DNA from: Terana coerulea
Lineage: Eukaryota; Basidiomycota; Agaricomycetes; Polyporales; Phanerochaetaceae
Reading direction: 5' to 3'
NCBI GenBank assembly: GCA_024811115.1
Contig: JAKOGH010000914.1
Coordinates: 1-18,617 of the forward strand
Length of the DNA: 18,617 bases
Below, in pieces: positions 1 to 8,358 of this stretch (position 1 is its first letter; the number at the start of each line of letters is the position of its first letter). A program made the position numbers and the translations under genes. Under the pieces are notes generated by a model, which worked only from the letters and a program-made list of their open reading frames with translations, searched no databases and was not told the DNA's origin.

Positions 1-36
1 TTGTATAATCCGTAGCTTCCCAATCTCAATAATCTC

Positions 37-590
37 GTACACACTTGATAATTTCTATACTTCAGCTCTGAATCGTCCGTCGCCTGTTACACTGCAGCCC
101 TCCTCACACAGTACTCCTCGTGCCGCGTTGTGGCTAGCCAATTTGAAGCTGCAGGCCCGGCGAACGCACTACCAGCGCGATGTTGGTGAACACAGGGGTA
201 CTGATATCGGTCCCAGAGAACACGACTCTCAGTCGTGCCGGCGCTGCCGGCGTACAATATCGCCGAAGACCTCACGAGTCGGCACCAATTCCGCTCGCTG
301 CCGGAGAGACTTGTGACACATCATAATCTCTATGCTTGAGCTGGGCTGCTTCGTTCGCTGCCTGTTACACAGCCCTCCTCACATAACACTCCTCACGCAG
401 TGTTATGGCGAACTGAGTTTGAAGCTTCAGGCACGGCGAACGCACTACCAGAGTGATGTTGGTGAATACAGGGGTACTAATATCCGTCCCGGGAGCACGA
501 CCTCAGTCGCGCCAGCGCGGCTCGCGTACAATATTGCCAAAGAGCTCATGAGTTGACACCAATTCTGCTCGCTGCTGGACAGACTCGCGG
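37..590. repeat. Diverged two-copy tandem duplication, period about 275 bp
   Basis: Copy A (about 37-312) and copy B (about 313-590) carry the same landmarks in the same order: GCCTGTTACAC (82 and 360), TTTGAAGCT (142 and 418), GAACGCACTACCAG, GTTGGTGAA, CAGGGGTACT, GTACAATAT and CACCAATT (283 and 557). Spacing between matching landmarks is 274-278 bp, so small indels have accumulated. Short open frames cross both copies but are not conserved between them. No transposon ends are recognised. Confidence 0.85.
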
Positions 591-909
591 CCGCATCTAG
601 AACACGAGGTTAAGTTCAAAAGCAGTGCAGCAGAGTCCACGGCGACGTACAGTGAAGAGCTGCGCGAGTTGATCTGCAGGCTATACTATATGCGCGGGCG
701 ACACAAGTACGGGATGCAGCGCGGTCCTTGTGCACTTCCTGGATTGAAGCGTGGCGGTGGACCGCACCCCACGAGAACGCACACACGGTGGACGTGCAAA
801 GTATCGTCGCCCGCCGCACGCGCGGTGCCCTGCAGAGGCATGCGCAACCGAAATTGGAAGCCGAGTTCAGTTGAAGGCGTAGTATTGGTATCGACGGCCA
901 TAGTATAAG

Positions 910-1420
910 CTTTGCCGTTTCCATCAGCGTTGGCAGCGCAATTTTAATAGAGATTCGGCTGAAAATGGCGCAGCCGTTCAGCGGCGGCGGCGGCAGCATG
1001 ACCGTGAGACGCATGGTGCGCGTGGCGCAGGTATCTTCAGTACCAACGAGTGGGAGCATGGCGCGAACGACGGGCATGTGACCGTCGTGCAGTAGGTCAA
1101 GCGTGTACAGAAGGCATCGCGATAACGCTGCCGAGGTCGTACGAGCTCGTCTTCTTGAGAAGTTCGAATGCCCACTTCGAGAGTGCAAATAGGTTCGCCG
1201 TACGGGTGCCGCCGTCTCCGTGTTGTCCGACGCAAACAGGCTGGCAGCGCTGCTCCCGTGTATAACGAGCGTGAATGCCGCCACGAAGAGAGGCTCAGCG
1301 TCAGGTTCGGCGGCACAAGGTTCTGGCGCAAGGTCGTCTTCGTCTCCGTCCCCAGGATGTTGTGCACGAGCTTCTCTTCGCCCACAGCTCTGCCCCCGCC
1401 CTATGCAAATGTTGCCTCGA
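910..1420 (-). pseudogene. Decayed protein-coding region, family not recognised
   Basis: Reading the minus strand, coding-like stretches follow each other in different frames. The first, from about 1385, contains EEKLVHNILGTETKTTLRQN and has codons ending almost only in G or C. It passes near 1290 to a frame with FVAAFTLVIHG. From 1198 to 1097 a third frame reads ANLFALSKWAFELLKKTSSY and ends in a stop. The second frame resumes immediately with LDLLHDGHMPVVRAMLPLVG and continues to about 910. Such clean codon bias in a relay of frames is best explained by a gene broken by indels. Introns could explain one switch but hardly all. A further open frame (901-686) may be its continuation. I cannot name the family. 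Confidence 0.45.
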
Positions 1421-2719
1421 CGGGCTGCTCAAAGTGATCCACGTTCAAAGTGCACGGTCACGGGTGCATCGCAGGCGTCTGGGATGATCCTTACAAGCAT
1501 CACTGGCGAATGGAAAGGAAGATGAGGAGGTGTTGTAGTACTTTACGCATTGCTAGCGAGATGTCTGGATTCGACGACGGTGGAGTGGCATGGAGTTAGG
1601 CTGGAGAACCTCTATCTCGAGCCTCCCTGCGCGTTCGGTATATGCTGGTCCCCTTGGCCATTAGCGTTCGTGGCAGCCATAGCCCAGCATTGCCTGACTA
1701 GAGGGATCTCCGAGAAGAGTCATCCGGATTAAGTGCAGGAATTGGTGTTCCTTCCATGTTGCTACGTGCAGATGTCAACGCCAGAGAAAGCGCTTGGATG
1801 GGCGGTCATGCCTACCAGCTCAACCCGATGCAACGCACTGCAATAGAATGCCCTCAGCGCGTTCTTCGACACCGCCATTCCTGGAGCCCAGTACGAGTCC
1901 AACCTCTGTCCTGGGGTGGAGAAGCGTCTCCCGATACGACGGAATACGCCTGCTGTCGCATGGCAGTCACTGTTAGAATGTCTGGAACAGATGTTGCCCT
2001 GCTTGGAAGGTGTGGGCTAGAAACCATACGCGTAATGGAAGATGTTTGAATGGACGCTCGCGTACTGTCTCGGTATTTTGCAGAGCAAGACCATGCGCCA
2101 GCTTTGTAACGTCGACGGTGCCTGCTCACACAGGGCTGCGAAACCATGTCAGCACACGCACCAGACGGATGTCAAGGTACATACCCAATGTCTACTTGCT
2201 GATCATTGTCAATCCACGATACGAAGCGGTGATCTGCTAGAAACGCAAGCTTGGATCATGTCCTTCAGGGCGTTGGCTTCCTAACAGCGCGAGACCGCTT
2301 ATTGTTATGAAATGCCGGCCAACTATGTGCCCCCTTTGCATTCTATGAACATGAGCAACAAACACCAAAGGTTGCATTGCCAGCACGTACCGTAGGTCAT
2401 GGAGGTGGTGCACTGAATTGACCGATCTTCAGGTTGGGTGCCATAGCGGCATGAAGGGTGGGAAGAAACTCGGTTTTCTGACGGGGATCATGCATAGGCA
2501 GCTCGTATAAGGGGCGTAGTGGACGCATGGTCGGCTGTACCGTATACGAGACGATTTGCTGAATTGGTCTTGGCAATGTCTTCTGGGGACAACCAAGGCT
2601 TGTTTCAGGTCACCACAATATTCAGTGAGCCTATGTGTCAAATATCTGCAATGATATCGTCGTAAGAGTTACTGGATTAGCACGCAGCAATCTAGTCGAC
2701 GCACCTGAGCCCGAAGGTC
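1421..2719. other. No supported feature
   Basis: Only short open frames without recognisable motifs or consistent codon bias occur here on either strand. No repeat, promoter cluster or RNA gene was recognised. Confidence 0.5.
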
Positions 2720-3245
2720 TCAAAACGTTCGCCTCATGACCTCAACCCATACTAGAAATCGCCCATATATACAAATCTCTCTTCTGTAGCCAGCTTCGTC
2801 CTTCCATAGCATAACGCATGGTATTCTTGGGCTGTTCATGCTGAAGCCGTAGACATGGCCGTCCCGCGCGAGGATACCAGTATTTATCTGCCAGTCGACG
2901 TTGCTGATGGTCCCGACTCGAGCGCGGATCGAAGAATGTCATTCAGGCATAAACGTAAGTGTTGGCGTCATCGAGAAGGAATGCAGAGTCAAGACACAGA
3001 GATACGCGAAGTCGACATTTGGTCGACGTGGAGGGAGGAAGCAGGGGAACCAGGTCCTTAGCGCTTAGTGCTAGCACGCGTCGCCATGACTTGCTCTCGA
3101 CCTTAATGACCTCTCCTACTTCATATCCGACAGGGTCGTAGCACCTTTCTTTTCTAGTGCTGGAATAGGCTAAAGGCACGAAGTAGACATTATGGCGTAA
3201 GCGTAAGGCAAGTTTCTCTGCGATTTGCCGCACTATGGTGGACAC
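2720..3245 (-). other. Weak coding-like fragments on the minus strand
   Basis: An open frame from 3245 to 2943 (about 100 residues, including LVPLLPP) is followed by another frame, about 2931-2720, containing INTGILARDGHVYGF and VMLWKDEAGYRREICIYGRF and ending at TGA 2722-2720. A GT...AG span of 51 nt lies between them, but its phase does not join these two frames. I recognise no family. This may be a decayed gene or chance open frames. Confidence 0.2.
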
Positions 3246-3830
3246 TGACTTCTCTCAAGGACAGACGAGCACGTCCGCGGCAAGCGAGCCTCCAATTTGC
3301 TCATTGCTCACGGCACCTTCCCTAGCAAAGACAGGTACGGCTGCTTAGCATGGGTGCGTGTACTTGTACCTGTAGGTGTGTCTCCACGTAGCTCCTTATG
3401 ATATCGCTAACCCAGAAGTTTTCTCAGAACAGACCGCGTATCTGAATATATGCTGTTTCACAATACATATGTCTATTGCAAGACTCACGCCGTGTCCGTT
3501 GCGTGAAGACACAAAATTTTCTCCCGAAGGCAAGGGCCCTGTTAGCACGCAATACAACCGTTAGAGGGGCTGTGCTAGTTGAACTGTTAATATATGCTTC
3601 AGGCAAGTCTGTTGCCGGGCGTTGTCATGATAAGAGCACTAACTTTTATCCTACAGTAACATGTCAATGAGACAATTAGGTACGCACGGATAAATATACG
3701 GAGTGACCGATGTCGATACTTACTCGTTCTGCAAAGCTCCAGTGCAGTAGCTTGCCAGATAAATGAGGGTAATTGACGGCGCCCGGCACTGCATCGTCTT
3801 CAAGACATGCATCATGAAGGGAAGGTGCAC
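3246..3830. other. No supported feature
   Basis: Short overlapping open frames on both strands show no family motif, and no repeat was seen. Confidence 0.5.
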
Positions 3831-3834
3831 CACA

Positions 3835-4684
3835 ACGGCGCGCTGCTTCGGGAAGATCTTGGAGAGCTCTCTGTAGGAGGAGAGCCTCGCCCGTCCCGCG
3901 CGTACGTGCAAGGCATCCAAGCGGCCCGCCCTCGACATGCTCTGGCGTGAGCTCAACACGTTCATCCCGCTGTCTGCGATCTTCCTGAACACGCTGCTTG
4001 AGCACTGCGCTTGGCTTGGTGCGTATCTCGATCCTTGTGGAGATCTAAGGCGGCTGAGACTTACAAAGGTTTTCTGCATGCGAAAACCCAGAGGGCGTCG
4101 AGTAGGACAAAGTGCTTCGCGTCAGGACGTCGAGGCCGTCAGCACGCTCTCGCAGTGCATCTTCTCCTACTTGAGACGCGCCTGCGCGACTTCTGCTCCC
4201 GAACCTTACGTCGCTCACCTGGGGAGACTGAGACAACGCTGGGCCATAACTTCAGTCGCACGCACCTTCCGCCGACGCTCCAGCACTTCACGCTTGACAT
4301 GGGCATGTGTAATTTGAAGATGAACGACTTTCTTGATGAGATGATGCGCCGGACGATGCTACACAGCAACTTGCCCGAGAACTTTGTGGACAAGGCGAAG
4401 GGCAATGGTCAGTTTGAGATGCTAGCGCTGCTTTACGGCCAAGGCCGTGCATAGACGTTGACATGCTCGCTACTGAAGAACCTCACGCTTGACCTCATCG
4501 ACTCATCGACACGCATGGTCGAGGGCTTTCTTAGTAGCATCTGGCCCGGCTCGGACGCGACGAAGCCGAGCTCGATGGGTGCCGACAGTGGCACCTTCTC
4601 CGGCGAGGATGACGACAACAGCTTCTCTGCCGTGCGCAATGGCATCGTCCAGGGCTCGCGGATCTCGAGCTGCCCAAGTCTGTG
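3835..4684 (+). pseudogene. Remnant of a basidiomycete F-box-like/leucine-rich protein gene
   Basis: A frame-1 stretch around 3880-4000 reads LARPARTCKASKRPALDMLW followed by RELNTFIPL. This resembles the 'L-x-x-L-A-x-T-C-(K/R)-A-F-x-x-P-A-L-D-x-L-W' region after the F-box helix in many basidiomycete F-box-like proteins (from memory of the family). Coding signal then changes frame repeatedly. VEAVSTLSQCIFSYLRRAC stays in frame 1. LLLPNLTSLTWGD at 4190 is in frame 2 and ends in TGA. From there frame 0 reads ETETTLGHN and LPPTLQHFTLDM, meets a TAG at 4452-4454, and continues as LLKNLTLDLIDSSTRMVEGF to a stop at 4685. The leucine-spaced segments fit the LRR-like C-terminal half of such proteins. 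Several frame changes and in-frame stops indicate a pseudogene. Some breaks could be introns, but no good donor/acceptor pairs were found. Confidence 0.42.
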
Positions 4685-4853
4685 ATCTTTCCCAGCTGAG
4701 CCTGTGTCCAGCCCCGGCACAAAAGGCAGGTATGTACTAGCTCAAGCCTTGTCTTACTCGTCAAACGGATGACTGACACACTCTAATGAAAGACATTGTT
4801 GGTCATGAAAGAAGATATATTGCTCCAAACTACATAAGGACAAAGAAGCTTTG

Positions 4854-4970
4854 GCACAAGTTAGTTTCGTCCTCAGGGGTCGGACCCGAGGAGTACTTGT
4901 CTCGGCGACCGCGAAGAGGTCGTGCCAGGGCAGCAATAAGTGGCCGCCCTCCGCCGAGAATACATTGGAG
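4854..4970 (-). repeat. Third, isolated copy of the 3' module of the 12689-13930 units
   Basis: The plus strand here shares ordered blocks with 12689-12860: TTAGTTTCGTCC versus TTGGTTTCGCTCC, then AGTACTTGT and CCGCGAAGAGG followed by a GCACCAGG/GTGCCAGG block. The match begins at the same outer edge (GGCAC versus GGTGC, after an A-rich GA..AAGAA..TTT stretch) and fades where the minisatellite approaches. By analogy with the paired units its sense strand would be minus. I found no partner copy in inverted orientation nearby. Confidence 0.6.
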
Positions 4971-5064
4971 CGAGGACAACAGGTGGGAGTATCTACAGAG
5001 ACCGGGCTACGACCACACACGGGCGTCCCCCGCAGACACACACTGGAACCTTGACAAGAAAGCA

Positions 5065-5460
5065 GGACGGCGAGGGCGAAACCTGAGAGAAAAAGACTGG
5101 ACAGCGATGGACGACAAGGCGAACCTTGACGCAGGGCGAACCCCAGACCACCACCGCCAGCCTGAACGAAGGGCGAACCCTGAGAGAGAGGAAGTGGGAT
5201 ACAGCGAACCCCGACGCAGGGCGAACCCCTAAACCGCCAACGCCGACCTCGATAAAGGGCGAACCCTGAAAGAAAAGGGCTGGTAAACGGTGGACGCCGA
5301 GGCGAACCCCGACGCAGGGCGAACCCCAAACCACCACCGCCAACCTCGATGAAGGGCGAACCCTAAGAGAAAAGGAACGGAGGATGGTGGACGCCGAGGC
5401 GAACCCCGACGCAGGGCGAACCCCAAGCCGCCAACGCCATCAACGATGAAGGGCGAACCC
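5065..5460. repeat. Minisatellite, 97-98-bp unit built on GGCGAACCC
   Basis: The anchor GACGCAGGGCGAACCCC starts at 5128, 5213, 5311 and 5408, giving spacings of 85, 98 and 97 bp, with an incomplete unit before 5128. Each full unit contains three GGCGAACCC-type motifs: two separated by about 16 bp and one about 37 bp further on. They are joined by a variable CCACCACCGCCA / CCGCCAACGCC stretch and a purine-rich GAGAGAAAAG stretch. Because 97 is not a multiple of 3, the same peptides recur in different frames. On the minus strand all three frames have long open stretches (5519-5229, 5343-4993, 5329-4754). Translation is not supported by any other signal. Confidence 0.9.
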
Positions 5461-5538
5461 TGAGAGAGAGGGGAGGAAGGGGGTATCGCGGCGGTGAGAG
5501 ACAAGCTCTGGGTCTCCAACAGCAGAACAGAGGCTTAC

Positions 5539-5544
5539 TTTATA
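5539..5544 (-). promoter_or_regulatory. Possible TATA box on the minus strand
   Basis: The minus strand reads GAGTATAAAGTAAG here, followed by a C/T-rich stretch leading into the minisatellite and, 685 bp on, the 3' module at 4854. The layout resembles the TATA-to-3'-module order of the paired units at 12689-13930, but the leader sequence is not visibly conserved. Confidence 0.22.
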
Positions 5545-5545
5545 C

Positions 5546-6020
5546 TCTGTGCGGCGGGCAGTCACGAGACTGTCAGCCGCGGTATGTTTATTTGCAGTAA
5601 ACAAGATCGTTGCCCTAGCCTCGATCAGAGCCGTTAGACCTCGGCGCTTCAATCGGCCGAACTCGGCATACGCCGGCTGCATCCTCCAACCTCCTCCCAC
5701 CGACGCCGGGCTGCAGATACTTCCGCATGCACTAATGTGCGACGTCCATGTCTTATATCATGTTCACAATTATACTAACTGTTGTCTCAAGGACAGTCAA
5801 GAGACGGGACGGGGCCGATAGCTCGGGCGAGCGTTGTGGCGTTTGATCCGCAGTCCGACGGAGCCAATCTCACCGCATCGGGATACAGCTCGTGCTTCGA
5901 ACCCAAAGCGGCTACAATTCCGGTGAACACCATGGAGCGGGTGGGGAAACGTCGGACCGAGAGCGACATGCCCGAGTGCATCTTTCTAAAGTCATTGCCT
6001 GCCATCCCGATTCGTCGGTG
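5546..6020. other. Upstream region of the BTB gene, no gene seen
   Basis: No supported gene or repeat. Short open frames on both strands lack family motifs. The stretch probably includes distal promoter sequence of the gene starting at 6190. Confidence 0.5.
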
Positions 6021-6024
6021 GCCT

Positions 6025-6110
6025 TATAAGTATACCACGACCTGACGCGGTCTGTACCACCACCGCCTTGTTCTTTCCCCCCCATCTATCACCTTCGCGA
6101 CCTCTCCGTC
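6025..6110 (+). promoter_or_regulatory. Core promoter of the BTB gene: TATA box plus C/T-rich tract
   Basis: TATAAGTATACC starts at 6025, and a pyrimidine-rich run containing CTTTCCCCCCCATCTATC follows from about 6066. The first ATG after the TATA box is at 6190. This TATA, pyrimidine tract, first-ATG order is typical of fungal promoters. Confidence 0.6.
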
Positions 6111-6189
6111 GTACAGCGAAATCTCTCCAGCGTTCAGCATCTCCTTGGTGGCGATATCCTCTCTTCAGCCCCTCTTGCCCATACTCGCA

Positions 6190-7563
6190 ATGGTCTCCCG
6201 TGCCTCTGCTGTCTCTTTGGATCGTGCCTACCAACTGGCATTCCGTAACCCGGTGTCCTTGAAGAGGCCGCGCGAGCTTCTCAACGGCCCCGGCGGCTCA
6301 TCCAGTATTGGTTCTACATCCTCCAAACCATTGCCGCCTTGGTTCGGTGGTGCGACAACCCTCGACGCCGTCTCTTCGCTGGTGCCTCCCCTTTCGACTC
6401 CTCTGGAGGCGATCTCGTTTTCCTTAGCTCTGACAAGGTCCCTTTTCCGGTCTTCTTCGACATCGTTTCCGCCTCCTCCACGAAGTGGGCCCAGAGCCTA
6501 GACGATCACAGCATCTTGAACCTACGCCCTCTTCCGTCTGCGCGACCCACCACTCAGCCACCCACTGTGCGGGTGCTTGAGATTCCCATCCATTCGACCA
6601 TCTTGGGCGACATCCTTGCCTTTGTGCACCCACATGTGCCAAATCCCGTTCTGGACCACCTTCCACACGCCATCCAGCTCTGCCGCACCCTCTCAGATCT
6701 CAACATGCCTCACGTGCTCTCCCATGTTGCACCGCAGGTTGTCAAACTCGCGTCCTTGTGCCCCTACCTCATCTTTGTTATCGCCGTCCGTGCCGGTTTG
6801 CGAGACATCGCTCGCCTCGTCCTTTGCAGCACCCTTGCCGAAGCATTCTCGCGAAATCACATAGTCGACTACAGTGACAATTACACGAAGATTGGCGGTC
6901 CAAGGATGGAGGTTGCTGAGATCTTTGGTATCCTCGCCTATCGGGCGGCGTGCTCGTCGGCCGCCACTCGCATCGTCGACGTCTACCCTGAGCCCAAGGA
7001 AGACTGTGCGCACGCAATCGTGACTCTCCCTCGCTCGTGCGGCGTGCTTTCTGCACTGGCTCGCTGCGCGGCGCACCACCCACGACGTGGACCGGGCTCG
7101 GTGACTATCAGCCTGCACGGGAGCGATCAGAACTTTCCGGCACCGCCGTGGTTTGAGGACTACGCGAGGGCGCTGAGAAACAAGCTGAGGCCCCGTCCGA
7201 CTGGAGAAACGATCGCCGGGCCGGACGTCTTCGAAAGCATGACGACGGAGGCGCAGGCGAAGGCGTACTGCTCTGCATGTGCCGACGACGCCTGCGCGGA
7301 CCTGCTGACGTTGCATGCCGCCGTCGGCGAGGCAGTCGACAGGGCTGTCAATGCTGTGCGTAATTTGCCTTCACGCTCTCGCCATGTGACTAACACCACG
7401 TCGATAGGTCGAGCTAGACTGGACACATCTAGATGTGGAACAACCCAAGGTTGATGAATACATCAGGTTCTATCGCAAGGTATGTGCGCCTGCCACTTCG
7501 CACGACGCCCACTGTACTTATACGCATGTCTACCCTGAGACCCACGCCGTAGACAAAGTGTAA
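6190..7563 (+). CDS. BTB/POZ-domain protein of the basidiomycete family
   Basis: The main exon is open in frame from about 6306 to the intron at 7356. It encodes a divergent BTB fold. SPFDSSGGDLVFLSSDKVPF (6384-6443) matches the family's 'PF-D-x-x-D-A-D-x-I-L-R-S-S-D-G-V-x-F' first strand. Helices follow with PTVRVLEIPIHSTILGDILA, and the C-terminal bundle includes PYLIFVIAVRAGLRDIARLV. Family members act as protein-interaction modules, some as cullin-3 adaptors. No specific partner is visible, and no MATH, Kelch or zinc-finger domain is seen. Start: 6190 is the first ATG after the TATA box, but its frame differs from the BTB frame, so at least one 5' intron is needed. GTGTCC...CAG at 6253-6305 (53 nt, phase 0) is one candidate, and a 6200-6264 intron also fits. 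The last exon, 7408-7563, adds VELDWTHLDV and stops at TAA. A GTATGT at 7480 could be another donor (7480-7552), which would move the stop downstream. Confidence 0.78.
7356..7407 (+). other. 52-nt spliceosomal intron in the BTB gene
   Basis: The donor GTGCGT at 7356, the branch-like CTAAC at 7390-7394 and the acceptor GATAG ending at 7407 enclose 52 nt in phase 0. Removing it opens the frame from 7408 to TAA at 7561-7563. Without splicing the frame ends at 7454 in a low-complexity tail. Length and branch motif are typical of Agaricomycetes. Confidence 0.75.
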
Positions 7564-7697
7564 TGTTCCCGGGCGGAGAGAAAAATACAGTCTCATACTA
7601 TCCTACATAACATTCCTTTCTATTCGGCCTTGACTTACTACAGCATGTTGTGCGCACGTATCGTATCGTCCCTAATCTACTAGTTCCAACTGTAATA

Positions 7698-8356
7698 GGG
7701 TGTTTCACGATAGCGTTGTCGAGTCAAAAGAGTGCGTTGTCGACAACGTTTTTGGGTCTGGTCTTGGCGCAAACAGTTGTAAAAAGGGCTACGAAAACGC
7801 ATGAAAAGGGGCCAACTTTGAACGCTTGTCGCGCTCATGCTTTGTCGCCATCTGTGTACTAGTATTTTTGGTGATGCTGCAGTAAGTCCACTCGGGATGG
7901 TCAGCGCAGTCAGCAATGCAGTCTAGCTAGCTTAGTGGCAGCGGCTTGCTGGGTAAGCTTACGGGGCGAGGCATGTGCCACTGCTAATTTTTGCGTTATG
8001 CCTTGTTTGATAGAGGAATTCTTCTTTGTGAGCATAGATGATGGAACTTCATGGAAGTCACAGTGGAGAAGCAGCAGCTGCGTCGAAGGGCGGGTGCAGC
8101 TTAGGCAGCCTAGGAGTGATGGTTATATCGAAGTAAGTGCTGAATTCAATAAACTTTGTTACCACCTCACTAAGGGCAAAAAGGTGCACAAAAAACGGCC
8201 CGAAAACGCGGTCGAAGCAGCTCCTGAGCTGCTTCGGCTTGTTGCGTTTTCGCTCGACAACGTTTTCATGCGCGCTAAAACCAGACGCAAAATGGGGTCG
8301 AAAACGCTCGCGACAAGGCATCGTTTTCGCATCGACAACGCTATCGTGAAACACCC
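7698..8356. mobile_element. MITE-like DNA transposon with TA target duplication
   Basis: Both ends carry a perfect 25-bp inverted repeat starting GGGTGTTTCACGATAGCGTT. Imperfect similarity continues inward for about 70 bp, with GTCTGGT and GGCGC/AGCGC landmarks on both sides. The element is flanked by TA at 7696-7697 and 8357-8358, as expected for Tc1/mariner/pogo-type transposition. An AAT duplication is also compatible with the bases seen. The subterminal regions are rich in CGACAACG and CGAAAACG motifs, possible transposase sites. At 659 bp and with no transposase-like frame it is non-autonomous. It lies 135 bp past the BTB stop codon. Confidence 0.85.
8213..8236. repeat. Near-perfect palindrome inside the MITE
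   Basis: CGAAGCAGCTC at 8213-8223 and GAGCTGCTTCG at 8226-8236 are exact inverted arms of 11 bp separated by 2 bp. It sits about 120 bp inside the right end of the element and could extrude a cruciform or form an RNA hairpin. Confidence 0.8.
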
Positions 8357-8358
8357 TA

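Noticed and set aside
1158..1170. AGTTCGAATGCC resembling a tRNA B box
   Set aside because: No A box or acceptor-stem pairing is found, and it falls within the decayed coding region.
1756..2049. Ankyrin-like LLRADVNA motif
   Set aside because: Only one partial match with no following repeat units or helices of the ankyrin pattern.
5065..5460. CRISPR-like repeat array
   Set aside because: The units are contiguous, diverged and lack unique spacers, and the sequence is eukaryotic; it is a minisatellite.
7926..7945. TAGCTTAGTGGC resembling a tRNA A box
   Set aside because: No B box or cloverleaf-compatible arms follow at the right distance; it lies inside the MITE.
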